Shown here piece after piece: positions 1 through 6,550 of a stretch of 40,718 nucleotides of DNA. Position 1 is the stretch's first letter. Each line of letters starts with the position of its first letter. Origin of the DNA: Crocinitomicaceae bacterium (GTDB lineage Bacteria > Bacteroidota > Bacteroidia > Flavobacteriales_D > Crocinitomicaceae). Under the pieces are notes generated by a model that searched no databases, was not told the DNA's origin, and worked only from the letters and a program-made list of their open reading frames with translations. Location: the NCBI GenBank assembly GCA_022447665.1, contig JAKVAQ010000007.1, positions 1-40,718 of the forward strand. Reading direction: 5' to 3'. Made by a program: the position numbers and the translations under genes.

Positions 1-129
1 TAAAATTTGAGTCTAATCCCGAATATGAAGTATCATTTTGTAATTGACCTATGCATACGAATGAGACACAAATACTACAAAATGCTATTAGAAATTTCTG
101 GTAATTCAATTTTTCAATTTTCTTCGTGC

Positions 130-216
130 TACCCGCTCCGCTGGATTTGTAATCCTGCGGAATTAATACTATGATGTTCCGCGAATCCCTTCGCGTGGTA
201 GGTGAGGTTGACCTAC
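130..216. repeat. Cluster of REP-like palindromes
   Basis: Three small hairpins follow one another in this gene-free stretch. At 138-160, CCGC and GGATT arms pair with AATCC and GCGG around a TGT loop. At 180-195, CGCGAA and TTCGCG flank TCCC. At 198-216, GTAGGT and ACCTAC flank a 7-base loop. The middle hairpin sequence recurs at 3262-3316. Dispersed intergenic palindromes of this kind are typical REP elements mobilised by RAYT (TnpA-REP) transposases, but no RAYT gene is in the window. Positions 1-129 show no gene or clear structure. Confidence 0.55.
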
Positions 217-284
217 ATTTTATTTTTAAAATGCGCCTGAGCGTGGAGAAGCCCTGCAGATATAAGTAGAATTTTGAATGCCGG

Positions 285-306
285 CATTTCGACAGGCTCA
301 ATGACC
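285..306. repeat. REP-like fragment (GCCTGTCGAA type)
   Basis: The minus strand reads TCATTGAGCCTGTCGAAATG, a sequence type I recognise as a widespread dispersed intergenic repeat in bacteria. Only one arm is seen, so this may be a decayed copy. It lies between the hairpin cluster and the stop codon of the first gene, and any terminator of that gene would overlap it. Confidence 0.4.
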
Positions 307-316
307 TAACTCTATG

Positions 317-712
317 CTACTGCTCCTTCAACCAAGCTATCCCATCTTCTAACTTATCAAATGCACGCAATGGGTTCTTGTTTTTGCGAAACTTTGCGTA
401 AAGGTTGAATAAGATTTTTTGACCTATTGATGGAATTATAAAAGCTTCAGCTTTTACCGTTATAGCATGATTTTCTACATACTCTCTGGCCGCTTTAGAA
501 ATGGTAGCATACTTCTCTGCATGTACAATCCTACAACACGTAGTATCTACACCATGCTTCCTTTGAAAAGCAATGTTTTGCTCAACATCTTCAACTTCTA
601 GTCGTGTATCTCTTAATAACTTGAGATAAAAAAGTTTGGGCTCCAAAAAATACGCCTCGAACTTATCCGTGACTAATTTCTCAGTAACTTTTTCCTCAGG
701 AGCGCTTACCAT
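317..712 (-). CDS. Small STAS/SpoIIAA-like hypothetical protein
   Basis: A 131-residue soluble protein with no signal peptide or membrane segment. The C-terminal half (about residues 85-131) has the layout of small Bacteroidota proteins with a STAS or SpoIIAA-like fold: a hydrophobic strand (AFIIPSIGQKILFNLYAKF), then a basic turn and a closing helix ending in GIAWLKEQ. These families often carry the phrase '...F..leeAl.WL' at the end, as here. The substrate or partner is unknown. It is the last gene of a minus-strand run, 54 bp downstream of the TPR membrane protein, and could be cotranscribed with it. The family assignment is by pattern only and no function is claimed. Confidence 0.6.
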   Translation of the reverse strand: MVSAPEEKVTEKLVTDKFEAYFLEPKLFYLKLLRDTRLEVEDVEQNIAFQRKHGVDTTCCRIVHAEKYATISKAAREYVENHAITVKAEAFIIPSIGQKILFNLYAKFRKNKNPLRAFDKLEDGIAWLKEQ

Positions 713-766
713 TGCACACCTAAGATAATAAAATTCAAGTAATTTGAAAGATTTAGTAGGGTGAGC

Positions 767-1348
767 TTATCTCATTTTCTTGTTTCCACGTTTCCCTTTA
801 TTCATTTGCGCCATACGCATTTGATTACGAGAAGTGGCTCTACCCATTTGCTTACGTAAGTCCTTGATGTAGTCGGTAAGCATTCCTTTAGTATCATGCT
901 TTTTAGCCTCGGTAAGTAAGGTTTCAGCCTCTTTTCTACGACCAGTGCTCATGCAAATTGCAGCTAAGTTCATTTTAGCCATAGCCTTGTCATGGTCATT
1001 CTTCAAGCCAATAGAAAGTGCTTTTCTAAACAAACTCTCTGCTTGTCCTAAAGAGTTTTGCTGTCCGCCGGCTAAGCCTGTTAAGTAGTAAAAATAAGCG
1101 CGCTGACGCTTTAATAAGAACTGTGGCTGCTTTATGCGTCCCAAATACTTTTGTGCTTTTTCGTAGTTCTGTGTTCTCATTTGGGCCAATGCCAATAGAA
1201 TATTTTCGTTTCTAAAAATCAAAAGAACAAAAAGCGCCGTAACAAAAATGAACATGATTCCCCATCCCCATGATCCTGTTGCGAACAGGTATCCTGTATA
1301 GAATAATGAGCCTAAGGAAAGAACAAGTTTAATAATTAATGATATCAT
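767..1348 (-). CDS. Membrane-anchored TPR protein with basic tail
   Basis: A 193-residue protein. Residues 1-22 and 27-46 form two hydrophobic segments (…LVLSLGSLFYTGYLF… and …IMFIFVTALFVLLIF…), followed by helix pairs with TPR spacing: residues 50-72 (ALAQMRTQNYEKAQKYLGRI), then about 80-115 and about 120-150 (AKMNLAAICMSTGRRKEAETLL). The last 40 residues are rich in Lys, Arg and Met. The topology implies a cytoplasmic TPR scaffold anchored in the inner membrane. The start codon is 3 bp after the stop of the RidA-family gene, so the two are very likely one transcript. I do not recognise a specific family. Confidence 0.75.
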   Translation of the reverse strand: MISLIIKLVLSLGSLFYTGYLFATGSWGWGIMFIFVTALFVLLIFRNENILLALAQMRTQNYEKAQKYLGRIKQPQFLLKRQRAYFYYLTGLAGGQQNSLGQAESLFRKALSIGLKNDHDKAMAKMNLAAICMSTGRRKEAETLLTEAKKHDTKGMLTDYIKDLRKQMGRATSRNQMRMAQMNKGKRGNKKMR

Positions 1349-1351
1349 AGT

Positions 1352-1789
1352 TTAATCGTCTATTGTAGCAATACATTTTAGTTCAATGGCTATAGGTGTA
1401 GGCAAGGCGTTAATTTCGCAGGTTGTTCTGCACGGCTGATTGTCTTTAAAGTATTCTGCATACACCTTATTATAGGTATGGAAATCACGCTTCATGTTTA
1501 CCAAGAAAACGGTAACGTCAACCAGATTATCCCAGCTTGATCCTGACTCTTCAAGAATTACGCGAATATTATCAAATACTGAACGACATTGTGCTTCAAA
1601 GTCAAAAGCCTTGAAGTTACCGTTATGATCCAATTCTAACCCTGGAACACCAGAATCATTTGCATCAGATCCTGCTACTCTTGGCCCTACACCAGACAAG
1701 AACAATAAGTTTCCTACTCTTCGAGCGTGTGGGTATAATCCTACTGGTTTGGGAGCGTTTTTCGCATTAATTCTATCAGCCATAGCCAT
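1352..1789 (-). CDS. RidA-family deaminase, probable 2-aminomuconate deaminase
   Basis: A 145-residue Rid/YjgF family protein. The general RidA signature appears as LFLSGVGPR near the N-terminus, FDNIRVILEESG in the middle and RTTCEINALPTPIAIELKCIA near the end; the Arg of RTT and the downstream Glu match the usual substrate-binding residues. Several positions fit the 2-aminomuconate deaminase branch rather than housekeeping RidA: KPVGLYPHARRVGN at the N-terminus and FLVNM…YNKVYAEYF in the middle. That enzyme hydrolyses 2-aminomuconate to 4-oxalocrotonate plus ammonia in the tryptophan-kynurenine and 2-aminophenol pathways. Kynureninase and KMO lie 3-6 kb away on the same strand, which supports the assignment. 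A generic enamine deaminase remains possible. The start could also be the second Met, 2 codons in. Confidence 0.72.
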   Translation of the reverse strand: MAMADRINAKNAPKPVGLYPHARRVGNLLFLSGVGPRVAGSDANDSGVPGLELDHNGNFKAFDFEAQCRSVFDNIRVILEESGSSWDNLVDVTVFLVNMKRDFHTYNKVYAEYFKDNQPCRTTCEINALPTPIAIELKCIATIDD

Positions 1790-1799
1790 TATTTTCCTG

Positions 1800-1807
1800 C
1801 AAATATA
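1800..1807 (-). promoter_or_regulatory. Bacteroidota -7 box for the RidA operon
   Basis: The minus strand reads TATATTTG, an exact match to the Bacteroidota -7 consensus TAnnTTTG. It ends 11 bp before the ATG at 1789, so the 5' leader would be only a few bases. No convincing -33 TTTG was found. Confidence 0.5.
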
Positions 1808-1841
1808 AGCCTAGAATGTACTTTTTCGATGCTTAAATGCG

Positions 1842-1849
1842 TAATTTTG
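1842..1849 (+). promoter_or_regulatory. Bacteroidota -7 box for the 1859 gene
   Basis: TAATTTTG matches TAnnTTTG exactly and ends 9 bp before the ATG at 1859, which predicts a leaderless or nearly leaderless mRNA. It is divergent from the minus-strand box at 1800-1807. Confidence 0.45.
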
Positions 1850-1858
1850 GGATAAGTT

Positions 1859-2308
1859 ATGCTGAAGACGTTTCAAAAAAAATGGCATCTAATAATTTTG
1901 GGCTTGGCTTTCGTAATGAATCTGATCTCATTATACTTTGGTGGAAGCATTTATTCAGCAACCTCCAATCAATACATTACCCACTTGAATGAAATGGAGA
2001 ACATTTCAAATTATTCGGTGGACGCTATTCCTGCACTGAGCCAACTGGCCGCTTTTGTGACAATGCCTTTTGTATTATTAATAATGTTCTTCGCCTTTAT
2101 GATTCGAATTCGTTCGAATAACACGAACAGAAGAAAGGTAGCCGGTGGCATGCTTATGGCCATTGGAATTATTTTTACGGTGGATGTGAGTACTATTATT
2201 AACCCTGATTATTTCGATTTTGGAGGATGGGGTTTTGTATGGATTACCCTTTCAATTTTAATTATCGCGGGTAATATTTATAGTTATTTCTTGAAGGAAA
2301 AGGTTTAA
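1859..2308 (+). CDS. Small four-TM membrane protein, unknown
   Basis: A 149-residue integral membrane protein. Hydrophobic stretches lie at about residues 11-32 (LIILGLAFVMNLISLYFGG), 62-84 (LAAFVTMPFVLLIMFFAFMI), 95-115 (GGMLMAIGIIFTVDVSTII) and 123-144 (GFVWITLSILIIAGNIYSYFL). A short basic loop (RIRSNNTNRRK) between the second and third helices suggests a cytoplasmic turn. A polar stretch, about residues 35-60, would then be external. I do not recognise the family. The gene stands alone between the divergent RidA operon and tonB, and does not share tonB's sigma-54 promoter. Confidence 0.7.
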   Translation: MLKTFQKKWHLIILGLAFVMNLISLYFGGSIYSATSNQYITHLNEMENISNYSVDAIPALSQLAAFVTMPFVLLIMFFAFMIRIRSNNTNRRKVAGGMLMAIGIIFTVDVSTIINPDYFDFGGWGFVWITLSILIIAGNIYSYFLKEKV

Positions 2309-2381
2309 TCCCATAACAGTCTTTAACAAATAATTAACTTTTCACTCAATAGATACTACACTTAATCAGCTATTTACGATT

Positions 2382-2398
2382 TTGGCACACCTGTTGCA
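2382..2398 (+). promoter_or_regulatory. Sigma-54 (RpoN) promoter of tonB
   Basis: TTGGCACACCTGTTGCA matches the -24/-12 consensus TTGGCAC-N5-TTGCA. The invariant GG (2384-2385) and GC (2396-2397) are separated by exactly 10 bp. Transcription would start near 2409, giving a leader of about 29 nt before the ATG at 2438. It lies within the intergenic gap directly upstream of the energy-transducer gene. Sigma-54 promoters need an enhancer-binding activator, but no activator gene is in this window and I did not identify its binding site. Confidence 0.75.
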
Positions 2399-2437
2399 TT
2401 TATTTCAACAAGTTTAACAAATTAAAAATTAGCTATT

Positions 2438-3145
2438 ATGATCGCAAAAAAATCAAAAAAGGCCGACCTGGAGCGCAAGCGCTTCGCCTTCTTTCAAATC
2501 GGGTTGTTGGTGGCAGGTTCTTTATGCTTAGCAGCATTCGAATATGCTTCACCTATTGATAATCACAAAACAGCTCAAATCGACTTTGGAGCTGATGACA
2601 ACACTTTCTATGAAGATCCTATTTTCGATGTTGTAGAAGAGGAACCAGAAAAGGTTGTTGAAAGTAATCCTGTTGTATTTACATTGGATACGGATACACT
2701 TTTAGAAATAGAGGAAGATCCCGTTAAAGTAATTGTAAGTACAGGAAAAATTAAGGTTGATCCAGACGCGACTTTTGATCCTTTCGCAGATATCGATTTA
2801 ACTATTGGTACTCCTGTTGATCCGATTATTGAAGTTCCTGACAAGGATCCTAGTTTTATCGGAGGATTAGAAGCAATGTATGAATGGATAGGAAACAATG
2901 TAGAATATCCTGCAATACAACAAGAAATGGGACTTGGTGGAACAGCTTATGTTTCTTTCGTAGTAGAAAAGGATGGAAGCATCTCTTCTGTTAAAACTCT
3001 TAATGAGGATGACGGTGTAGATCAAGCATTCCTAAACGAAGGAAAACGTGTAGTACGTGCCATGCCTAAATGGATTCCTGGCGAGAACATGGGTAAAACT
3101 GTTCGTGTTCGATTCATGATTCCGATCAAGTTTACGACAGAGTAA
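2438..3145 (+). CDS. Energy transducer TonB
   Basis: A 235-residue TonB-family protein that would carry proton-motive-force energy from ExbB/ExbD to outer-membrane receptors. It has a basic N-terminus (KKSKKADLERKR), a single inner-membrane segment at about residues 17-37 (FFQIGLLVAGSLCLAAFEYA), and an unusually acidic, proline-containing periplasmic linker (about 45-145). The C-terminal TonB fold (about 140-235) includes FIGGLEAMYEWIGNNVEYP, GTAYVSFVVEKDG and a final VRVRFMIPIKF strand. The length and layout fit Bacteroidota TonB proteins. ExbB/ExbD are not adjacent, so this is an orphan tonB. Transcription appears to depend on sigma-54. A strong terminator follows at 3182-3209, so it is monocistronic. 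Confidence 0.92.
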   Translation: MIAKKSKKADLERKRFAFFQIGLLVAGSLCLAAFEYASPIDNHKTAQIDFGADDNTFYEDPIFDVVEEEPEKVVESNPVVFTLDTDTLLEIEEDPVKVIVSTGKIKVDPDATFDPFADIDLTIGTPVDPIIEVPDKDPSFIGGLEAMYEWIGNNVEYPAIQQEMGLGGTAYVSFVVEKDGSISSVKTLNEDDGVDQAFLNEGKRVVRAMPKWIPGENMGKTVRVRFMIPIKFTTE

Positions 3146-3181
3146 TTTAAATTAATTAATACTAACAAATTTGTTAAGCTG

Positions 3182-3209
3182 CCGTCCTTCGAAAGAGGGA
3201 CGGTTTTTA
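3182..3209 (+). terminator. Intrinsic terminator of tonB
   Basis: CCGTCC pairs with GGACGG (extended by a T-A and a T-G pair) around a short loop, followed by TTTTTATTT. It begins 36 bp after the tonB stop codon. Confidence 0.8.
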
Positions 3210-3261
3210 TTTGTTTAATACCGAATATCAAATCAGCCATCCGTAATGTTCCCATTGATGT

Positions 3262-3316
3262 CGCGCGAATCCTTTCGCGTGACTTTGTCTTTTAACCACG
3301 CGAAGGGATTCGCGCG
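3262..3316. repeat. Large REP-type inverted repeat
   Basis: Two 20-bp arms (3262-3281 and 3297-3316) are inverted copies with a single mismatch, separated by 15 bp. The arm sequence is CGCGCGAATCCTTTCGCGTG, and the shorter form of it is seen at 180-195. Each arm can itself fold, since CGCGAA and TTCGCG flank four bases in arm 2. The element ends exactly where the stop codon of the neighbouring minus-strand lipoprotein pseudogene lies (3317-3319). This looks like a paired REP (BIME-like) unit. Confidence 0.65.
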
Positions 3317-3857
3317 TTAGCCGGGGGTAATGTTCATAGTATTACCATCAGGACAATCATTATTTACAAGTGTTGACGAAAATGTTCCAGCAATAATTCG
3401 CTCTTCTATATTGAAGTAGGTTATGTTTACAGCGCCAGGATTATCAGGGTTGTGGTAATAAATACATTCTTCTGTACCATAATAAATATATGCTGATTGA
3501 GTCTCACCTACTACATCCATTTCGTTAAACCCCGACATCATCAGTAATATAAACTAGAAAACCTATATTTTCAACTCGGTCTTCAGAATCTATTTTATTA
3601 CCAGCTATTGCAAGTCTTTTAGTTGTTTGATCGAATTCCATGCTTATCTTGGGTGCACCGCCAATAGAGCCGCCAGCGTTCGGGATAAATACGGCCCCGT
3701 CAACCCTGCACGCAAATGTGTTCTTCCCTTCAGAAGTTAAACACGGAAGCCCATTATCATCACAAGGAGGTTCTGGATCTTCTTCACAAGAAAACAATGC
3801 GATAAAAACAAACTCAACAAAAGCTAGATTTTTGAATATTGAGCCGTGCGAATTCAT
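3317..3857 (-). pseudogene. Frameshifted lipoprotein gene
   Basis: Two overlapping minus-strand frames form one protein. The first part (from an ATG at 3857) has a signal peptide with a lipobox ending in ALFSC, then an acidic region and a Bacteroidota surface-lipoprotein-like beta domain (CRVDGAVFIPNAGG), and runs to FLVYITDDVG. The second part continues with GFNEMDVVGETQSAYIYYG and FNIEERIIAGTFSSTLVN. Removing one base in the run of four G (3530-3533 on the plus strand) joins them smoothly as ITDDVGFNEMDVV. The pattern resembles DUF6252-type lipoproteins. The C-terminus is cut short: a stop follows ITPG directly at the edge of the REP repeat, where relatives usually continue. It could be a real pseudogene, phase variation or a sequencing slip. 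Confidence 0.65.
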
Positions 3858-3974
3858 ATTTATTAGTTTCGAAATTTCTGGACTTCGAGACGATTTTCGC
3901 TCCTCAAATCCCTCAGTCACCTCAATTTTTTCTTAATCTACTTTTATCTTGAGGTTTTCGAAGGGAGTAAACGT

Positions 3975-4811
3975 CTATTGATTCTGATACTGGTTCGAGT
4001 ACCCTTCTCCTTCACCATTATCATACACATCCGGACATCCTTTTTTAGGGAATAACCAAGCAAACTTAATGGTAAACGCCAATGGTAAATAACGGCTTTG
4101 GAACCACGTATGTGAAGGGTTTAAATCGTTAAACTGGAAAGCGGTAAGAATAGGAACTCTTACTGATGGCACAATAAAAAATCCATCTCTTGGCTTAATT
4201 CCAAATCCAAATGAATAGTTTAATTGCGCCACTAGTTTTCCTTGATTATTTTGCGCCAAAGGAGAACCATAATTATCATCTGGATTTCCTCCATACAATC
4301 TATAATCCACATTTAGTCCTAAACCTTGGTCAATGAAGTTCCACATGTTCAGCTGAATTACATTGTGAACATTGGCTCGTAAAAACGCACTACCAAAGTT
4401 GAATTGTCCTCTGGACACATTCCCAGATTCATCTTCGTATTTCTCTTGGCCACCATAATGCTTCACACCAAGTCCCCAGTCAAAGTAGTGGATGATTTTC
4501 TTTTGCTTTTTCATGAGGTGGCACATACCCGCCTCTAAATAATACCCCGGTAAACCTGATGCGGTTAAGTCGTACGGACGACCATCATCATCAGCATTGT
4601 TACCCACCATGTACGTCAAACCTGGATTTACAAACCATCCCCACGGGCGGTAATGCGAATTACTATGGCTATAAATAGCATCTCTTCGGTTTGATCCGAA
4701 TTTTTTAGAATTATTTCTTTTGTTAGCACGGCCTTCGATTCCACTTCCAATTTGGGCATCCACAGGAAGCACCATAAGACCAATAAAGAGTGTAAACAAT
4801 AACTTTTTCAT
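3975..4811 (-). CDS. Exported outer-membrane-type protein, unknown
   Basis: About 278 residues from the ATG at 4811, chosen because it begins a clean signal peptide (MKKLLFTLFIGLMVLPVDAQ); an upstream in-frame Met adds 19 residues that do not look like a signal. The mature part has alternating aromatic strands, many ending in Phe, Tyr or Leu (YYLEAGMCHLMKKQKKIIHY, FAWLFPKKG), consistent with a small beta barrel. A polar Asn/Arg-rich stretch precedes it (about 25-55), and the C-terminus is low-complexity (EGEGYSNQYQNQ). There is no homologous family I can name. It lies 129 bp downstream of KMO on the same strand, and may be cotranscribed with the kynurenine genes without belonging to the pathway. 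Confidence 0.7.
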   Translation of the reverse strand: MKKLLFTLFIGLMVLPVDAQIGSGIEGRANKRNNSKKFGSNRRDAIYSHSNSHYRPWGWFVNPGLTYMVGNNADDDGRPYDLTASGLPGYYLEAGMCHLMKKQKKIIHYFDWGLGVKHYGGQEKYEDESGNVSRGQFNFGSAFLRANVHNVIQLNMWNFIDQGLGLNVDYRLYGGNPDDNYGSPLAQNNQGKLVAQLNYSFGFGIKPRDGFFIVPSVRVPILTAFQFNDLNPSHTWFQSRYLPLAFTIKFAWLFPKKGCPDVYDNGEGEGYSNQYQNQ

Positions 4812-4940
4812 CGTACAAAGTCTAGGGTAGCCGAAAGTTACGACAATTTTTTGGGTGTTCGAAGCCACAGAAGTAAAGTATTAAACCCTCAAATATGAAT
4901 TACCACGGAGTGATAACGAAAATAATGTGAGAAGTTACGT

Positions 4941-6332
4941 TTAAGCTTGATGGAAGAATTTCTCTTCAACAGCTTTTTCAGGTTCAGATTCAAGTAAACT
5001 TAAAATCTCTTGTTCAATTTCTGGAGAATCCCAAATCTCCTCGATATTAGGCTTGTCCATTACCTTTTGCATGATGTTATGCTGTCTTACACCTGTATTC
5101 CATGCATCAGAATAACGAATGTTCGAGAATGAAACTTGGCTGTAAAGTGGAATCCATTTTTCAGGATGCAATTCACTTATGCGCTTTTCGATCTTCTTTT
5201 GTAGCAAGAAGTCAGGATCAGCAACATAGTCGCGCATTACATAATAATTGTGGTATGAAAGGTCTTGTAATGCATCTCCATCTGGCTTTCTTAATTCTTG
5301 ATATTCTTCAAAAACCGCTGGCCAATTTTCATTGTGCTTCTCTGCCAATTCAGCCATAATTCTACAATCTTCCATTCCTCCATTCATTCCTTGCCCGTAG
5401 AAAGGAACAGTGGCATGAGCAGCATCACCCATTAAAGCAACTTTACCATGCGTCCACGGATAGCATCGCATAATGGCTAAACCAGAAAGTGGATTTTCAT
5501 GCCAGCTTTCTAATAAGTCAGGACACATCTCGTAAAAGTCTGGGAAGGTAGTTTTGAAGAAGTTCACAACATCTTCATCTGTTTTCAAGGACTCAAATGA
5601 ATTTTCTCCTCCTTCAAAAGGCATAAATAGTGTACACGTAAATGTACCATCTTCATTGGCTAAGGCTATTAACATAAATCGACCTCGAGGCCAAATGTGT
5701 AGAGCATTTTTGTCAAGCTTATAAGAACCATCTTCATTCGCCGGAAGAAGTAATTCCTTGTACCCGTCTTGAATGTATTTTTGGCTAAAATTAAAACGAC
5801 TAAGCTTTTGGAAAGCGTTGTAGCGCACTGCAGAGAAAGCACCGTCCGTAGCAAAAACTACATCGGCTTTATCTTCAAATATTTCACCAGTACTTGAATT
5901 TTTTAGATGTACAATTCCATTTTCTGTATCTGCATCTAAACACTCATGGCTATAGTGGATTGTAGCATCTCCATATTTTTCAGCAACGTCCATCATTCGA
6001 GCATTTAGCCCTCCACGAGAAACTGAAAATATTGCTTCACCTTCTTTGCCATAAGGCTGGTGCGTTTCTTCACCAGATTCTGCGTGCATGATTCTACCAT
6101 ACATTGGAATAGCTATAGGTTCAACTTCTTTATGAACGCCTGCTTTTTCTAATGCTGTCCATCCACGTTTTGAAAGGGCAAGGTTGATAGATTTTCCGGC
6201 AGTAATCTCTGCTAAACGAATATCAGTTCTACGCTCGTAGATAGTTACTTTGTAGCCGAATTTTGATAAATAAACAGCCCAAAGTGATCCCACCAGGCCG
6301 GCACCGATAATAATTGCTTTCTTCTCTGTCAT
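4941..6332 (-). CDS. kmo: Kynurenine 3-monooxygenase
   Basis: FAD-dependent hydroxylase converting L-kynurenine to 3-hydroxykynurenine with NADPH and oxygen. From the ATG at 6332 it has 463 residues. Visible motifs are the N-terminal Rossmann dinucleotide fold (IIIGAGLVGSLWAVYLSKFG, GxGxxG at residues 10-15), the ERR-then-SINLALSKRG segment typical of KMO (about 34-57), and the second FAD motif MGDAAHATVPFYGQGMNGG (about 301-319). The start at 6332 is preferred over an ATG 12 bp upstream, because it gives an ATGA overlap with the stop of the small membrane protein and has GGAG just upstream. Bacterial KMO has no mitochondrial anchor, and the C-terminus here lacks a clear TM helix. It is the third gene of the kyn operon. 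Confidence 0.95.
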   Translation of the reverse strand: MTEKKAIIIGAGLVGSLWAVYLSKFGYKVTIYERRTDIRLAEITAGKSINLALSKRGWTALEKAGVHKEVEPIAIPMYGRIMHAESGEETHQPYGKEGEAIFSVSRGGLNARMMDVAEKYGDATIHYSHECLDADTENGIVHLKNSSTGEIFEDKADVVFATDGAFSAVRYNAFQKLSRFNFSQKYIQDGYKELLLPANEDGSYKLDKNALHIWPRGRFMLIALANEDGTFTCTLFMPFEGGENSFESLKTDEDVVNFFKTTFPDFYEMCPDLLESWHENPLSGLAIMRCYPWTHGKVALMGDAAHATVPFYGQGMNGGMEDCRIMAELAEKHNENWPAVFEEYQELRKPDGDALQDLSYHNYYVMRDYVADPDFLLQKKIEKRISELHPEKWIPLYSQVSFSNIRYSDAWNTGVRQHNIMQKVMDKPNIEEIWDSPEIEQEILSLLESEPEKAVEEKFFHQA

Positions 6333-6550
6333 CTGTTTCTCCAATGTTTTTGAAAACGCGAGGAAGACATTAAACTGTCACGTGTTTTCTGAGTCTTTCT
6401 ATTACTAAAAATAACCGCCATACGCCACATAATTAATCCGGCAAAAAGCACGGCAATAACCTGTACCATGAGCTTAACCATCGGGAAGGAGTTTGAGGCT
6501 TCTCCCGAATAAAAGGCTTTGATTATTTCCGGATCGTAAGTTTCTAGCAC
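6329..6550 (-). CDS. 73-residue single-TM protein inside the kyn operon
   Basis: A small protein encoded between kynU and KMO, overlapping both: its GTG start shares a base with the kynU TAG stop, and its TGA stop overlaps the KMO ATG. Residues about 24-46 (MVKLMVQVIAVLFAGLIMW) form one membrane helix. The N-terminal 23 residues are acidic, and the C-terminal 25 are strongly basic (RKTQKTRDSLMSSSRFQKHW), implying an outside-N, inside-C orientation. The coupled translation argues that it is a real gene. I do not recognise the family. A membrane docking role for KMO, or simply a chance passenger, are both possible. Confidence 0.65.
   Translation of the reverse strand: MLETYDPEIIKAFYSGEASNSFPMVKLMVQVIAVLFAGLIMWRMAVIFSNRKTQKTRDSLMSSSRFQKHWRNR

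Noticed and set aside
2608-2898. Minus-strand frame within tonB
   Set aside because: It is antisense to a clear TonB domain gene, and its translation is a Ser, Thr and Gly-rich artefact of the acidic linker.
6332-6344. An earlier ATG for KMO at 6344
   Set aside because: It would overlap the small TM gene more deeply. The ATG at 6332 has the ATGA junction, an upstream GGAG and starts right at the Rossmann strand.
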